A DNA stretch of 64,000 bases from Flaviflexus sp. (GTDB lineage Bacteria > Actinomycetota > Actinomycetes > Actinomycetales > Actinomycetaceae): positions 1 through 64,000 of the forward strand of contig JAUNVM010000007.1 in NCBI GenBank assembly GCA_030537635.1, in the 5' to 3' direction. The notes under the pieces are model-generated. The model made no database searches. It worked only from the letters and a program-made list of their open reading frames with translations, and was not told the origin of the DNA. A program made the position numbers and the translations under genes. Positions 29,452 through 38,246 of the stretch are shown here, piece after piece. The stretch's first letter is position 1. Every line of letters starts with the position of its first letter.

Positions 29452-30885
29452 ATGTCCGACCGAGATGTTACGTCCCGCCGGGGCACCGCCCTGCAGGCAG
29501 ACCCGTCCTATCATGCCGAGTTCTCCGGAGACGATCTTGAACGCGAGGAGCGTTCCGCCCTCCGCCGCATCGAGAATCTCTCCACCGAGCTCACCGATGT
29601 CACCGAGGTGGAATACCGCCAACTGCGCCTCGAGCGGGTCATTCTCATCGGAATTTACGACTCCGATCACGAGGAGGCCGAGGTGTCGCTGCGCGAACTC
29701 GCCGCCCTCGCTGAAACGGCCGGATCAACCGTGCTGGGTGGAGTTCTGCAGCGGCGGGATAAGCCTGATAATGCCACCTACTTCGGCTCGGGCAAGGCCC
29801 GCGAGCTCGCGGATCTCGTGGCCGAAACCGGCGCCGATACCGTCATTGCCGATACCGAGCTTTCGCCTAATCAGCGGCGCGGACTCGAGGACATCGTTCG
29901 GGTCAAGGTCGTCGATCGCACCGCCCTTATCCTCGATATCTTCGCCCAGCACGCCAAGTCCAAGGAGGGCAAGGCCCAGGTCGAGCTCGCCCAGCTGGAG
30001 TACTTGCTGCCCAGGCTGCGCGGCTGGGGCGAGTCCATGTCCCGGCAGGCAGGTGGCCGAGTCTCCGGCGGTGCCGGCATTGGCTCGCGCGGCCCGGGCG
30101 AGACGCAGATCGAGCTCGATCGCCGCCGCATTCGCACCCGCATGGCCAAGCTGAAGCGGCAGATGAAGAACATGGGCCCGGCCAGGGCCACCCGGCGGGC
30201 CGGGCGCCGCCGCCACGGGCTTCCCTCCGTTGTCGTTGCCGGATATACGAACGCCGGCAAGTCCTCGCTCATGAACCGGCTCACCGGCGCCGGCCTACTC
30301 GTCGAAAACGCCCTGTTCGCCACGTTGGACCCCACGGTCCGCAGGTGTGAGACGGAGGATGGGCGGGTGTACACCCTCTCTGACACGGTGGGATTTGTGC
30401 GTCGCCTGCCTACCCAACTCGTTGAGGCGTTCCGCTCCACCCTCGAGGAGGTGGCCGAGGCGGATCTTATCCTCCACGTGGTCGACGCCTCCCATCCCGA
30501 TCCCGTTGGGCAGGTCGAGGCTGTCACCGAGGTACTCTCCGAGGTGGACGGCGCGATGGATGTTCGGCAGATTATCGTCTTGTCCAAGGCGGATCTGGCC
30601 GATCCCATCGACCTCATCGGCCTGCGCGCCCGGTATCCCGGCTGTGTCATCGTTTCGGCAAAGACCGGCGAGGGTATGGATGATCTGCGCGCCGCCATCG
30701 CCGACGCCCTGCCCCGCCCCAACGTCGAGGTGCGGGTCCTCGTCCCCTTCACCCGCGGCGATCTCATCTCTCGCGCGCACGCCGATGGGGAGATCATGAG
30801 CGAGGAGTACACCGGGGAGGGCACGAAGCTCCACGCCCTCGTGCCGCCGGAGCTGGCCGCCGAACTCGCAGACTGTGAAGCCTGA
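29452..30885 (+). CDS. hflX: GTPase HflX
   Basis: The 477-residue ribosome-associated GTPase has an N-terminal HflX domain (YFGSGKARELADLV; ELSPNQRRGLEDI), a glycine-rich linker (GAGIGSRGPGETQIELDRR) and the G domain with G1 GYTNAGKSSL, G3 DTVGF and G4 SKAD. It splits or rescues stalled ribosomes under stress. AGAGGAG precedes ATG 29452, and a GACAAT hexamer at 29426-29431 may be its -10. The 3' end overlaps dinG by 11 nt. Confidence 0.96.
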   Translation: MSDRDVTSRRGTALQADPSYHAEFSGDDLEREERSALRRIENLSTELTDVTEVEYRQLRLERVILIGIYDSDHEEAEVSLRELAALAETAGSTVLGGVLQRRDKPDNATYFGSGKARELADLVAETGADTVIADTELSPNQRRGLEDIVRVKVVDRTALILDIFAQHAKSKEGKAQVELAQLEYLLPRLRGWGESMSRQAGGRVSGGAGIGSRGPGETQIELDRRRIRTRMAKLKRQMKNMGPARATRRAGRRRHGLPSVVVAGYTNAGKSSLMNRLTGAGLLVENALFATLDPTVRRCETEDGRVYTLSDTVGFVRRLPTQLVEAFRSTLEEVAEADLILHVVDASHPDPVGQVEAVTEVLSEVDGAMDVRQIIVLSKADLADPIDLIGLRARYPGCVIVSAKTGEGMDDLRAAIADALPRPNVEVRVLVPFTRGDLISRAHADGEIMSEEYTGEGTKLHALVPPELAAELADCEA

Positions 30886-32899
30886 GAAACTCCTTGCCTC
30901 CGTTGTCGCCGACATGGGAGGCTCCGACCGCGCCGGCCAGCAAGAGATGGTGCGGCGGGTTGCCGAGGCGCTCGACACCGGCGGGCATCTCATCATTCAG
31001 GCGGGTACCGGAACCGGAAAATCCCTCGGATATCTTGCTCCGGTTGCCTCCTGGGCCCTGAAGACCGGTTCGCGGGCGATCGTCTCCACCGCCACTCTCG
31101 CCCTGCAACGCCAGATCACCGCGGCCGATGCTCCCGCGGTGATCGCCCACAGCGGCGGCAAACTCACGGTGGCCGTGCTCAAGGGGTGGCACAACTATGC
31201 CTGCCTGAAACGGGTGAACGAGGACATGCGCGTGGCGCTGCCGATCGACGGCGGGGCCACGGATATGGGCGAGGAGGTCAACCGGGCGCGCGAATGGGCG
31301 CTGACCACGGACACCGGGGATCGCGATGATCTCGTTCCCGGGGTTCCGGACAAGGTGTGGAGCCAGATCTCCATCAATAAGCAAGAATGCGAGGGCAAGG
31401 ACTGCCCACTCATCGAGGAGTGCTTCGCCGAATCGGCCCGCCTGCGCGCCCACGCCGCCGATATCGTCGTCACCAACCACGCCATGCTCGGCGTGCACTC
31501 GATGGGACTGGATCTCCTGCCGCACGCCGATGCCGTCATCATTGACGAGGCCCACGAGCTCGTCGGCCGGGTCACCAGCCAGCTCACCGTCCGCATCTCC
31601 CGCCGCGAACTCAACCGCATTGCCCGCATGATCCGCTCCGCCGGCGCCTCCGACCGGGTTTTCAACCGGAGGGCCGACGCCCTCATTGACGTCCTCGCCG
31701 AGCGAGATGGTCGCATGCGGAGGATGCCGGAGGAGATCCGCGAGGCACTCGTCGGCCTTTCCGAGGCACTGGCCGCCGAGGTGGAAAAGGAACAGTGGGC
31801 GAATGCCTTCCAGGCCGACATCGACACGCTCGTATCCGGCGCCGGCGATGTCGTCCTGTGGGCCCGGGACGAATCCCTGTACGGGGCGCCCCTCGACGTG
31901 GCCGGCCCCATCGCCGACCGGATTTTTGATGAAAGGGCGGTCGTTCTCACTTCCGCCACCCTCGAAATCGGCCGGTCCTTCACCCCCATGGCGGTCTCCG
32001 TCGGGCTTGCCTTTCCCTCCCAGGGACCCTGGCAGGGCATCGACGTCGGATCGCCCTTCGACTATCAGTCCCAGGGGATCCTCTACATTGCCGATGATCT
32101 CCCCGCACCCGGCCGGGGCGGCCCGAGCGAGGAGATGCTCCAGCGCCTGGCCGATCTCGTGACGGCCAGTGGCGGGGGAGCGCTTGGACTTTTCTCCTCC
32201 CGGCGGGCCGCCGAGGTGGCCACCGACTACCTGCGCGAGGTCACCGGCCTCCCCATCCTCTGCCAGGGTGAAGATCAGCTCTCCACCCTCGTTGAGGAGT
32301 TTCGCGCCGATGAGCAAGTGAGTCTCTTTGGCACGATCTCGCTGTGGCAGGGCATCGACGTTCCCGGTCCCACCTGCCGCCTTGTCGTCATCGATCGGAT
32401 TCCGTTCCCCCGCCCCGATGATCCCGTCGCCTCCGCCCGTACCGAGCTCGTGGGCAAGCGGGGCGGCAATGGCTTCATGCAGATCTCCGCCACCCACGCC
32501 GCCGTACTACTCGCCCAGGGGGCCGGGCGGCTACTGCGCTCGCGGAAGGACAGGGGAGTCGTGGCCGTCCTCGACTCCCGTCTCGCCACCCAGCGCTACG
32601 GCGGCTACCTGCGGTCGAGCATGCCGCCCATGTGGCCCACCGGGGACCGCGATATCGTTCTTGGCGCGCTCAGTCGGCTCAGCCAGGCCGCCCGCGGGGA
32701 CAATCCCGAGGAGTTCGAGGAACCTGGGGAGTGTGAGGATCCGCCAGCCTCCGGAGCAAGCTCGGCAGAGGCAGGCCCGGAAACACCCCCGGAGGAAGAA
32801 TCGAGAACAAATCCTGATCAACGTGGCGAAGGCCGGCGGGAAGGTCAGGACGAAGGCATGCATGAAGATCGCGATGCGGGAGATGGTTCATCTCCGTAG
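30875..32899 (+). CDS. dinG: ATP-dependent DNA helicase DinG
   Basis: The 674-residue superfamily 2 helicase has Walker A AGTGTGKSLGYLAP, the Fe-S cluster cysteines in NYACLKR, QECEGKDCP and IEECF, the DEAH box IDEAHEL and the C-terminal helicase motifs (LTSATL, LWQGIDVPG, QGAGRLLRS). It unwinds forked or RNA-DNA structures in repair. The tail of about 60 residues is acidic and repetitive, likely disordered. The GTG start lies inside hflX, so expression is coupled. No SOS box is seen for this gene itself. Confidence 0.94.
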   Translation: MKPEKLLASVVADMGGSDRAGQQEMVRRVAEALDTGGHLIIQAGTGTGKSLGYLAPVASWALKTGSRAIVSTATLALQRQITAADAPAVIAHSGGKLTVAVLKGWHNYACLKRVNEDMRVALPIDGGATDMGEEVNRAREWALTTDTGDRDDLVPGVPDKVWSQISINKQECEGKDCPLIEECFAESARLRAHAADIVVTNHAMLGVHSMGLDLLPHADAVIIDEAHELVGRVTSQLTVRISRRELNRIARMIRSAGASDRVFNRRADALIDVLAERDGRMRRMPEEIREALVGLSEALAAEVEKEQWANAFQADIDTLVSGAGDVVLWARDESLYGAPLDVAGPIADRIFDERAVVLTSATLEIGRSFTPMAVSVGLAFPSQGPWQGIDVGSPFDYQSQGILYIADDLPAPGRGGPSEEMLQRLADLVTASGGGALGLFSSRRAAEVATDYLREVTGLPILCQGEDQLSTLVEEFRADEQVSLFGTISLWQGIDVPGPTCRLVVIDRIPFPRPDDPVASARTELVGKRGGNGFMQISATHAAVLLAQGAGRLLRSRKDRGVVAVLDSRLATQRYGGYLRSSMPPMWPTGDRDIVLGALSRLSQAARGDNPEEFEEPGECEDPPASGASSAEAGPETPPEEESRTNPDQRGEGRREGQDEGMHEDRDAGDGSSP

Positions 32900-32977
32900 G
32901 GAGATCCCCATTGAGCCACCGGCTCATCGTAAGGGGCGTGCCCGGCCGGGACAATGCCCGGAAGGCCCCGCCGACGC

Positions 32978-33628
32978 CTAGAGGGCGCGCAGCACCGTGA
33001 CGACGCGGCCGAGAATGCGGGCCTGGTCGCCGGGGATGGGCTGGTAGTCCGGGTTCTGGGGGAGTAGCCAAATGTGCCCGTCGCGCCGGTCGAAGGTCTT
33101 GACTGTTGCCTCATCGTCGATCAGCGCTGCGACAATGTCGCCCCGCTCGGCCACCGGCTGTCGGCGCACCACCACCCAGTCGCCGTCGAGGATTCCGGCA
33201 TCGATCATGGAATCGCCGGAGACATTGAGCATGAAGAGCTCGCCCGACCCGGTCATCTGCCGAGGCAAGACAAAGACATCGTCGATGTGCTGATCGGCGA
33301 GGATGGGGGCGCCGGCGGCGATGGTACCAACGAGGGGAACGTCCACCGCCCGGTCCGAATCAATCCACTCCGGATGCATCTCGGCCACGGAGGCCTCCGG
33401 CTGGGCGACAGCCTCTTCGGTGAGCATGAGGGTGCGAGGCCGGCGCGGATCCCGGGTGAGATAACCCTTCTTCTCCAACGCGTCGAAGTGGTACTTGACT
33501 GAGGAGGGGCTGGAGAGGCCGGTTCCGGTGCACGTCTCCCGCACGGTTGGCGGATAACCGTTACGAGCGGAGAAATCGCGCACGAAGCTGAGCACCGCCT
33601 CTTGGCGAGCCGTCAGGTCCTGCGTCAT
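32978..33628 (-). CDS. lexA: LexA repressor
   Basis: The 216-residue protein has an N-terminal winged helix ([27 protein letters not shown]) and a C-terminal S24 peptidase domain. The self-cleavage bond is A105-G106, with the catalytic pair S140 (SGDSM) and K177 (TVKTF). It represses SOS genes until RecA triggers cleavage. ATG 33628 has GAGGAG 8 nt upstream. Its promoter overlaps the SOS box at 33713-33724, giving autoregulation. Confidence 0.97.
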   Translation of the reverse strand: MTQDLTARQEAVLSFVRDFSARNGYPPTVRETCTGTGLSSPSSVKYHFDALEKKGYLTRDPRRPRTLMLTEEAVAQPEASVAEMHPEWIDSDRAVDVPLVGTIAAGAPILADQHIDDVFVLPRQMTGSGELFMLNVSGDSMIDAGILDGDWVVVRRQPVAERGDIVAALIDDEATVKTFDRRDGHIWLLPQNPDYQPIPGDQARILGRVVTVLRAL

Positions 33629-33685
33629 ATTCCCGCTCCTCTTAGGTCCGTGAAGAAATTTCTGTCCGGGCAACTTCTTACTGTG

Positions 33686-33714
33686 ATGATATGTGCGACA
33701 GGCCGCAGGATCAA
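33686..33714 (-). promoter_or_regulatory. lexA promoter
   Basis: On the minus strand, -35 TTGATC (33714-33709) is separated by exactly 17 bp from -10 TATCAT (33691-33686). The -35 overlaps the edge of the SOS box at 33713-33724. Confidence 0.65.
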
Positions 33715-33746
33715 ACACTTGTTCTAATCGGCATGTCGGGTATAGA
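33713..33746 (+). promoter_or_regulatory. SOS box 1 with the overlapping promoter of the DivS-position gene
   Basis: AAACACTTGTTC (33713-33724) is a LexA-type half-site pair. Its right half supplies the -35 TTGTTC (33719-33724), which is 16 bp from the -10 TATAGA (33741-33746). The same box abuts the lexA -35 on the other strand, so one LexA dimer could shut both divergent promoters. Confidence 0.7.
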
Positions 33747-33763
33747 CTTCAAACAGATGTTCG

Positions 33764-33778
33764 AGAACACTTGTTCGA
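33764..33778 (+). promoter_or_regulatory. SOS box 2
   Basis: AGAACACTTGTTCGA contains the perfect GAAC-N4-GTTC palindrome (33765-33776). It shares the core AACACTTGTTC with box 1. It lies downstream of the predicted start site and 17 bp before the ATG of the small gene. A weaker copy (AAACAGATGTTCGA) sits at 33751-33764. Confidence 0.75.
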
Positions 33779-33795
33779 GATAGCGAGGTAAGGAA

Positions 33796-34080
33796 ATGAC
33801 TGCTCTCGTCGCCCACCGCCCCCAGGCCAAGATTCGACCCGTCAATGTACGGCCGTTGCGCGCGGTGTCCACCCGCCCGCCGCTCGACATTCCGCGGCTT
33901 CCTCAGCCCGAACAGCCCGAACAGGCAGCGCCCTCTCGCCCCGTGCCGGCTCCGGCCCGCGCGGTTGCGACAGCTCCGGCAAGCCGGGTACCAGTTCCGC
34001 TGCTTGCGGCTCGCGTGAGCGTGGCCTGCCTGGGTGGGGTCATTGCCGGGTACGGCATCCAGCTCATGACCATGCTCTGA
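33796..34080 (+). CDS. Small SOS-controlled membrane protein in the DivS position
   Basis: The 94-residue protein has a Pro/Ala/Arg-rich N-terminus (about 1-66; PQPEQPEQAAPSRPVPAPAR) and one hydrophobic segment near the C-terminus (LLAARVSVACLGGVIAGYGI). It lies between lexA (divergent) and nrdR. In Corynebacterium glutamicum that place holds divS and in mycobacteria Rv2719c, SOS-induced cell-division inhibitors. No LysM domain is present, so it is not a simple orthologue of Rv2719c. The two SOS boxes make LexA control likely. Role as a division inhibitor is inference. Confidence 0.75.
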   Translation: MTALVAHRPQAKIRPVNVRPLRAVSTRPPLDIPRLPQPEQPEQAAPSRPVPAPARAVATAPASRVPVPLLAARVSVACLGGVIAGYGIQLMTML

Positions 34081-34146
34081 GGTGCGCGGGCGTTTTTATT
34101 GTGGCTCCTGTGACTGAAGTGCCACCACGGGGTCATCGTGAGGTGT

Positions 34147-34152
34147 TAATGT
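34147..34152 (+). promoter_or_regulatory. -10-like hexamer TAATGT, 6 nt before the nrdR start
   Basis: TAATGT is followed by TGCAGC and GTG 34159. It would let nrdR be transcribed without SOS induction of the gene in front. Confidence 0.5.
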
Positions 34153-34158
34153 TGCAGC

Positions 34159-34611
34159 GTGCACTGCCCCTTCTGTCATCACAATGATTCCCGCGTTATC
34201 GATTCCCGCTCGTCCGAGGACGGGCAGGCCATTCGTCGACGCCGCGAGTGCGTGCAGTGCCGCCGCCGGTTCACGACGACAGAAAGCGCCATGCTCGTCG
34301 TCGTCAAGCGCTCCGGGGCAACCGAGCCCTTTTCGCGGGAGAAGATTATCGAAGGCGTTGGCAAGGCTTGTCAGGGCCGTCCCGTCTCGCGTGATGACCT
34401 CGCCGTGCTTGCCAGCCGAGTCGAGGAGCGGATTCGTCAATCCGGCGCCGCGCACATCTCCGCCGATGACATCGGCCGCCACATTCTCGAGCCGCTTCGG
34501 GAGATTGACCAGGTAGCCTACCTGCGCTTCGCCTCCGTCTACTCGAACTTTGAAAACCTCGATGACTTTCAAGCCGCCATCGATTCCCTGCGCAACGACC
34601 ACGCCGACTAG
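34159..34611 (+). CDS. nrdR: Transcriptional repressor NrdR
   Basis: The 150-residue protein has a zinc ribbon with C3, C6, C31 and C34 and an ATP-cone domain (about 48-138; [23 protein letters not shown]). It senses ATP/dATP and represses ribonucleotide reductase genes, none of which are in the window. The GTG start has no ribosome binding site. Its position after the lexA locus is conserved in actinobacteria. Confidence 0.97.
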   Translation: MHCPFCHHNDSRVIDSRSSEDGQAIRRRRECVQCRRRFTTTESAMLVVVKRSGATEPFSREKIIEGVGKACQGRPVSRDDLAVLASRVEERIRQSGAAHISADDIGRHILEPLREIDQVAYLRFASVYSNFENLDDFQAAIDSLRNDHAD

Positions 34612-34624
34612 CAAGTTCCCCATA

Positions 34625-34644
34625 AGCGCGCCCGCCGGCGCGCT
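34625..34644 (+). terminator. Hairpin after nrdR
   Basis: An 8-bp stem (34625-34632 with 34637-34644, loop CGCC) begins 13 nt after the stop. There is no T run. Confidence 0.45.
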
Positions 34645-34827
34645 CGTCTGAGCCCAGCTTGTGTGTGCGAAGCCGAGGCGGTTCGGCGGGCAGCGCCTTG
34701 GGTCTGGCTCCGAACAGATCTCGCAACGGACGCTAGCTCGGCCGGGCCCGAAGGCGTGTGCGTGACACCGCTGCAATGCTGAGATGCCACGCACGGCGTG
34801 GGTTTTCATGCTGGCGGGGAAGGCCGC

Positions 34828-34853
34828 GTGGGGGCGACTTTCGTCGCCCCCAC
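34828..34853 (-). terminator. Hairpin after the FadD-like gene
   Basis: A perfect 11-bp stem (34828-34838 with 34843-34853; GAAA loop on the minus strand) starts 13 nt after the FadD-like stop. No T run follows. Confidence 0.6.
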
Positions 34854-34866
34854 TACTGGCTCATGG

Positions 34867-36894
34867 TTACTCCTTGCGCGCCGGCGGTTCGGGCATGGGA
34901 GCGCTCGGCTGAGTGTCGTCGCCGCTCGCGGTCGTGCGGTTGGCCTCCCGGCGGTCCTTGCGGTCCTGGGCCTGGTCGCGTCGGCCAGCGGCGCGTTCGC
35001 GGCGATCTTGGGCGCGTTCGCGGATGTCGTCGGCGGTTTCGGTGACCCGCTCCTTGATTTCGTCGGCGGTCTCGCTGACCCGCTGGCGCAGCTCGTCGGC
35101 CGTACCGCTGACCCGTTCGCGGGTCTCACTCACGCGGTCGCGCAGGTCTTCCGCTGCGTCGCTCATCCGCTCGCGGGTTTCACTCATGCGGTCACGCAAT
35201 TCATCGGAGGATTCGGAGAGCTTGCGGCGCCAGTGTCCGCCGACCCGTTCGAAGTTGTCGAGCTGTTCGCGCACTCGGCGGCGCATGACCTTGCCGAGCT
35301 GGGAGCGGGGCAGCTCGTCGAAGACGGCGACGGAGCGGGGCATGGCGTAGTGCGAGATCCGATCGGAGAGCCAGCGGCGTACTTGGTCGAGATCGACCGA
35401 CGCGCCCGGTTCGAGCACGAGGGCGGCGACGACCTCCTCGCCGCGCGATCCGTCGGGAACCCCGACCACCGCGCAGTCGGCCACCCCCGGCATCTGACGC
35501 ACTTGGGCCTCGACCTGGGAGGGGTAGATATTAAAGCCGGAGGAGATAATGAGTTCCTTGCGGCGGTCGGCCATGACGAGGAAGTTGTCGACCCACTTGC
35601 CGAGGTCGCCGGTGCGCAGCCAGCCATCGACGAGGGCGTGATTCGTTTCTTCCTCATTGTTGAGGTAGCCGGCGAAGATGTTCGGTCCGCGGGCCATGAT
35701 CTCGCCCACCTCGCCGTCCTCGACGATCCGATCGATGTTCTCCGGATCGACAATTTTTACCTCGACCGACGGGAAGGGCAGGCCGAGGGTGGAGGGACGG
35801 CGGTCCGGGGAGACCGGGGATCCGGAGATCACCGGGGCGGCCTCGGTCATACCGTAGCCCTCAATGAGATAGGAGTCGGTGGCTTCCTCCCAGCGCTTGG
35901 CGAGCTCGGGGTCCACGGGCATGGCCCCGGCCACCGAATAGCGCAGCGCGGAGAAGTCCGAGTCGGGCTTCATGGCGTCGACAATCTTGTCGTACATGGG
36001 CGGCACGCCGCCAAAGAAGGTGATGGGGTGGCGCTTATTGGCCGCAATCAGCATGTCGGGATCGAAGGTGGGAAGCAGATCCTGGGTCGCGGCTGATCCC
36101 ACGGCGAGAACGAGGGAGAGGGTGAGGCCGAAGGCGTGGAAGAACGGTAGTACTGAGCCGATGGTTTCCTTGCCCTGATCGAAGTGCGGCATCCACGCCA
36201 CCGTCTGAACGTGCTGGGCGTAGAGATTGCGGTGGGTGAGGCAAACCGCCTTCGGGGTGCCGGTGGTCCCGCCGGTATGCAGGTAGACGGCGATGTCATT
36301 CGGGTCGGCGCGGTGGCCGAAATACTCGGTGGGGGAGATGTCGAGGAGGTCATCGAAGGAGTGGGTCCAGGACGGCACCTCCGCCCGCATCTTCTCTCGC
36401 TGGGCCCGGGCGGCCTTGACCGGCAGACGCAGCAGCAGCCGGGAGCGCAAGGGCAGGTGTCGGGTGAGGTCAACGGAGAAGACGGTGTATCCGTTGAACA
36501 CATCGCCGACCGCGTCGATGGTCTTTTCCCAGGCGAAGATGATCTTGCCGCCGTGGTTCTTGAGCTGGGCCTCGATCTCGCGGGCCGGGGCGAGCGGATT
36601 GTGCTCGGCGAGAACCGCGCCGAGGGACCATACGGCGTAGGCGAGGATGACGTGCTGCGGGCAGTTGGGGAGAATCACGGCGACGGGATCTCCCTTGCGC
36701 ACGCCGGCCATGGAGAGCAGGGCGGCGGCCTGCTTGACCTGCGTGGACAGCTCCCGGTAGGTCATGGTGGCGCCGATGAAGTCGATGGCGACACGGTCCG
36801 GGAAGTCGCGGACTGCCTCGTCGAGCAGATTGGTCAGCGGCTCATCTGGAATCGTGACCTCATCGGGGACTCCAGGGGCGTAGTGCGGGCGCAT
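34867..36894 (-). CDS. Long-chain fatty acid-CoA ligase (FadD-like) with a C-terminal amphipathic repeat tail
   Basis: The 675-residue AMP-forming ligase has the P-loop-like HTGGTTGTPKAV, GYGMTEAAPVISG, the hinge region GWLRTGDLG and the C-terminal lysine motif LPRSQLGKVMRR. It activates fatty acids as acyl-CoA. Beyond the normal end (about residue 550) comes a tail of more than 100 residues of 11-residue repeats (DELRQRVSETA, DEIKERVTETA) and then a basic stretch. ATG 36894 has GAGGAG 6 nt upstream. A TTG at 36915 would add seven residues. It is the last gene of the helD-DUF3151-serA cluster. Confidence 0.9.
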   Translation of the reverse strand: MRPHYAPGVPDEVTIPDEPLTNLLDEAVRDFPDRVAIDFIGATMTYRELSTQVKQAAALLSMAGVRKGDPVAVILPNCPQHVILAYAVWSLGAVLAEHNPLAPAREIEAQLKNHGGKIIFAWEKTIDAVGDVFNGYTVFSVDLTRHLPLRSRLLLRLPVKAARAQREKMRAEVPSWTHSFDDLLDISPTEYFGHRADPNDIAVYLHTGGTTGTPKAVCLTHRNLYAQHVQTVAWMPHFDQGKETIGSVLPFFHAFGLTLSLVLAVGSAATQDLLPTFDPDMLIAANKRHPITFFGGVPPMYDKIVDAMKPDSDFSALRYSVAGAMPVDPELAKRWEEATDSYLIEGYGMTEAAPVISGSPVSPDRRPSTLGLPFPSVEVKIVDPENIDRIVEDGEVGEIMARGPNIFAGYLNNEEETNHALVDGWLRTGDLGKWVDNFLVMADRRKELIISSGFNIYPSQVEAQVRQMPGVADCAVVGVPDGSRGEEVVAALVLEPGASVDLDQVRRWLSDRISHYAMPRSVAVFDELPRSQLGKVMRRRVREQLDNFERVGGHWRRKLSESSDELRDRMSETRERMSDAAEDLRDRVSETRERVSGTADELRQRVSETADEIKERVTETADDIRERAQDRRERAAGRRDQAQDRKDRREANRTTASGDDTQPSAPMPEPPARKE
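34966..35208 (-). repeat. 33-bp coding repeats for 11-residue helical units
   Basis: This part of the FadD-like gene encodes the repeats DELRDRMSETR, EDLRDRVSETR, DELRQRVSETA, DEIKERVTETA and DDIRERAQDRR. Two units are separated by 7-residue inserts. The DNA is correspondingly repetitive. Confidence 0.8.
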
Positions 36895-36956
36895 GATCAT
36901 CTCCTCGATTGACAAATTCGGAGTACGCTCCGTTATTGTGCCATGCTTTTGGCACC

Positions 36957-38183
36957 TCAGTCCCGAGAAAGCACCCGCAACCGTATTGTACTCGGCTCCT
37001 GGGCCAGCTGTTGCACCGCTTGGGCGGGAATCTCGGAGGAAATATCGGTCACCATGTAGCCAATCTCACCGGAGGTGGCGAGTTGCTGAGCGTCAATATT
37101 AGCCCCGTGGGAGGCGAAGGCGGAGTTGACCATGGCGAGGGCGCCGGGCATGTTCTCGTGCACCCAGGCGATCCGGTAGAGCGAGGAGTGGGCGGGGCTC
37201 GCGGCGATGATGGGGAGGTTGACGGACATGTCGGTCGATCCCTTGCGCCAATAATCGACGAGCTTTTCAGAGACGAACAGTCCGATACCGCGCTGGGCCT
37301 CCTCGGTGGAGCCACCAATGTGCGGAGTGAGGATGACGTTGGGTGCCCCCATGAGCGGGGAGTCGAAGGGATCCCCATTGGCCTTTGGCTCGGCGGGGAA
37401 AACGTCGACTCCGGCCCCGGCAATGCGGCCGTCGGCCAGCCGGGCGGCGAGCGCGTCAACGTCAACAACGAAGCCGCGGGAGAGATTGAGGAAGTAGGCC
37501 CCGGGCTTCATGAGAGCGAATTGCTCCTCGCCGAAGAGGCCCTCGTTCGAGGCGCGCCCGTCGACGTGGAGGGACACAATGTCGGAGACCTCGAGAAGCT
37601 CCTCGAGGCTGCGCATGCGGCGAGCATTGCCGATGGTGAGCTTCTCGGCGGTGTCGTAGTAGCAGACCCGCATGCCGAGGGCCTCGGCGACGACGGAGAG
37701 CTGCATGCCGATGTTGCCAAAGCCGACGATACCGAGGGTGCGGCCGCGAATCTCGTGGGCACCGGAGGCGTTTTTCTCCCAGAGGCCCTTGTGCAGCGAC
37801 TTATCGAGCACGGGCAGGCGACGGCACAGCGCAATGATCTCGGCGACGGCGAGCTCGACAACCGATCGGGTATTGGAATAGGGGGCGTTGAACACCGCCA
37901 CGCCCGCCTTCGAGGCTGCCGCCAGGTCGATCTGGTTGGTGCCGATGCAGAAGGCGCCAATCGCGGTGAGCTGGGGATGAGCCTCAAAGACTCGGGCGCT
38001 CACCTGCGTTTTGGAGCGCAGGCCGAGAATATCAATGCCATCGAGGGCCTCGATGAGATCATCCTCGTCGAGGGCGCCGCGGTGGCGGATGACTTCGATG
38101 CCGGCTCGGGCAAAGGCGGCATCGGCGTTCGAATGCGGGTTTTCTAGGAGCAGTGCACGTGTCACCCCTCCATCCTTGCCCAT
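36957..38183 (-). CDS. serA: D-3-phosphoglycerate dehydrogenase
   Basis: The 408-residue protein of the D-2-hydroxyacid dehydrogenase family has NAD motif GIVGFGNIGMQLS, the catalytic Arg, Glu and His in LNLSRGFVVD, VDVFPAEP and TPHIGGSTEEAQ, and a C-terminal ACT domain that usually binds serine. It starts the phosphorylated serine pathway. It resembles the about 410-residue E. coli form rather than the longer mycobacterial form with an extra domain. ATG 38183 has GGAGA upstream. Confidence 0.94.
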   Translation of the reverse strand: MGKDGGVTRALLLENPHSNADAAFARAGIEVIRHRGALDEDDLIEALDGIDILGLRSKTQVSARVFEAHPQLTAIGAFCIGTNQIDLAAASKAGVAVFNAPYSNTRSVVELAVAEIIALCRRLPVLDKSLHKGLWEKNASGAHEIRGRTLGIVGFGNIGMQLSVVAEALGMRVCYYDTAEKLTIGNARRMRSLEELLEVSDIVSLHVDGRASNEGLFGEEQFALMKPGAYFLNLSRGFVVDVDALAARLADGRIAGAGVDVFPAEPKANGDPFDSPLMGAPNVILTPHIGGSTEEAQRGIGLFVSEKLVDYWRKGSTDMSVNLPIIAASPAHSSLYRIAWVHENMPGALAMVNSAFASHGANIDAQQLATSGEIGYMVTDISSEIPAQAVQQLAQEPSTIRLRVLSRD

Positions 38184-38246
38184 GCGACATCTCCCTTCAA
38201 CAGGCGCCGCATGGCGAGAAGACCATACCCGTTGGGTCGTTCGGCG

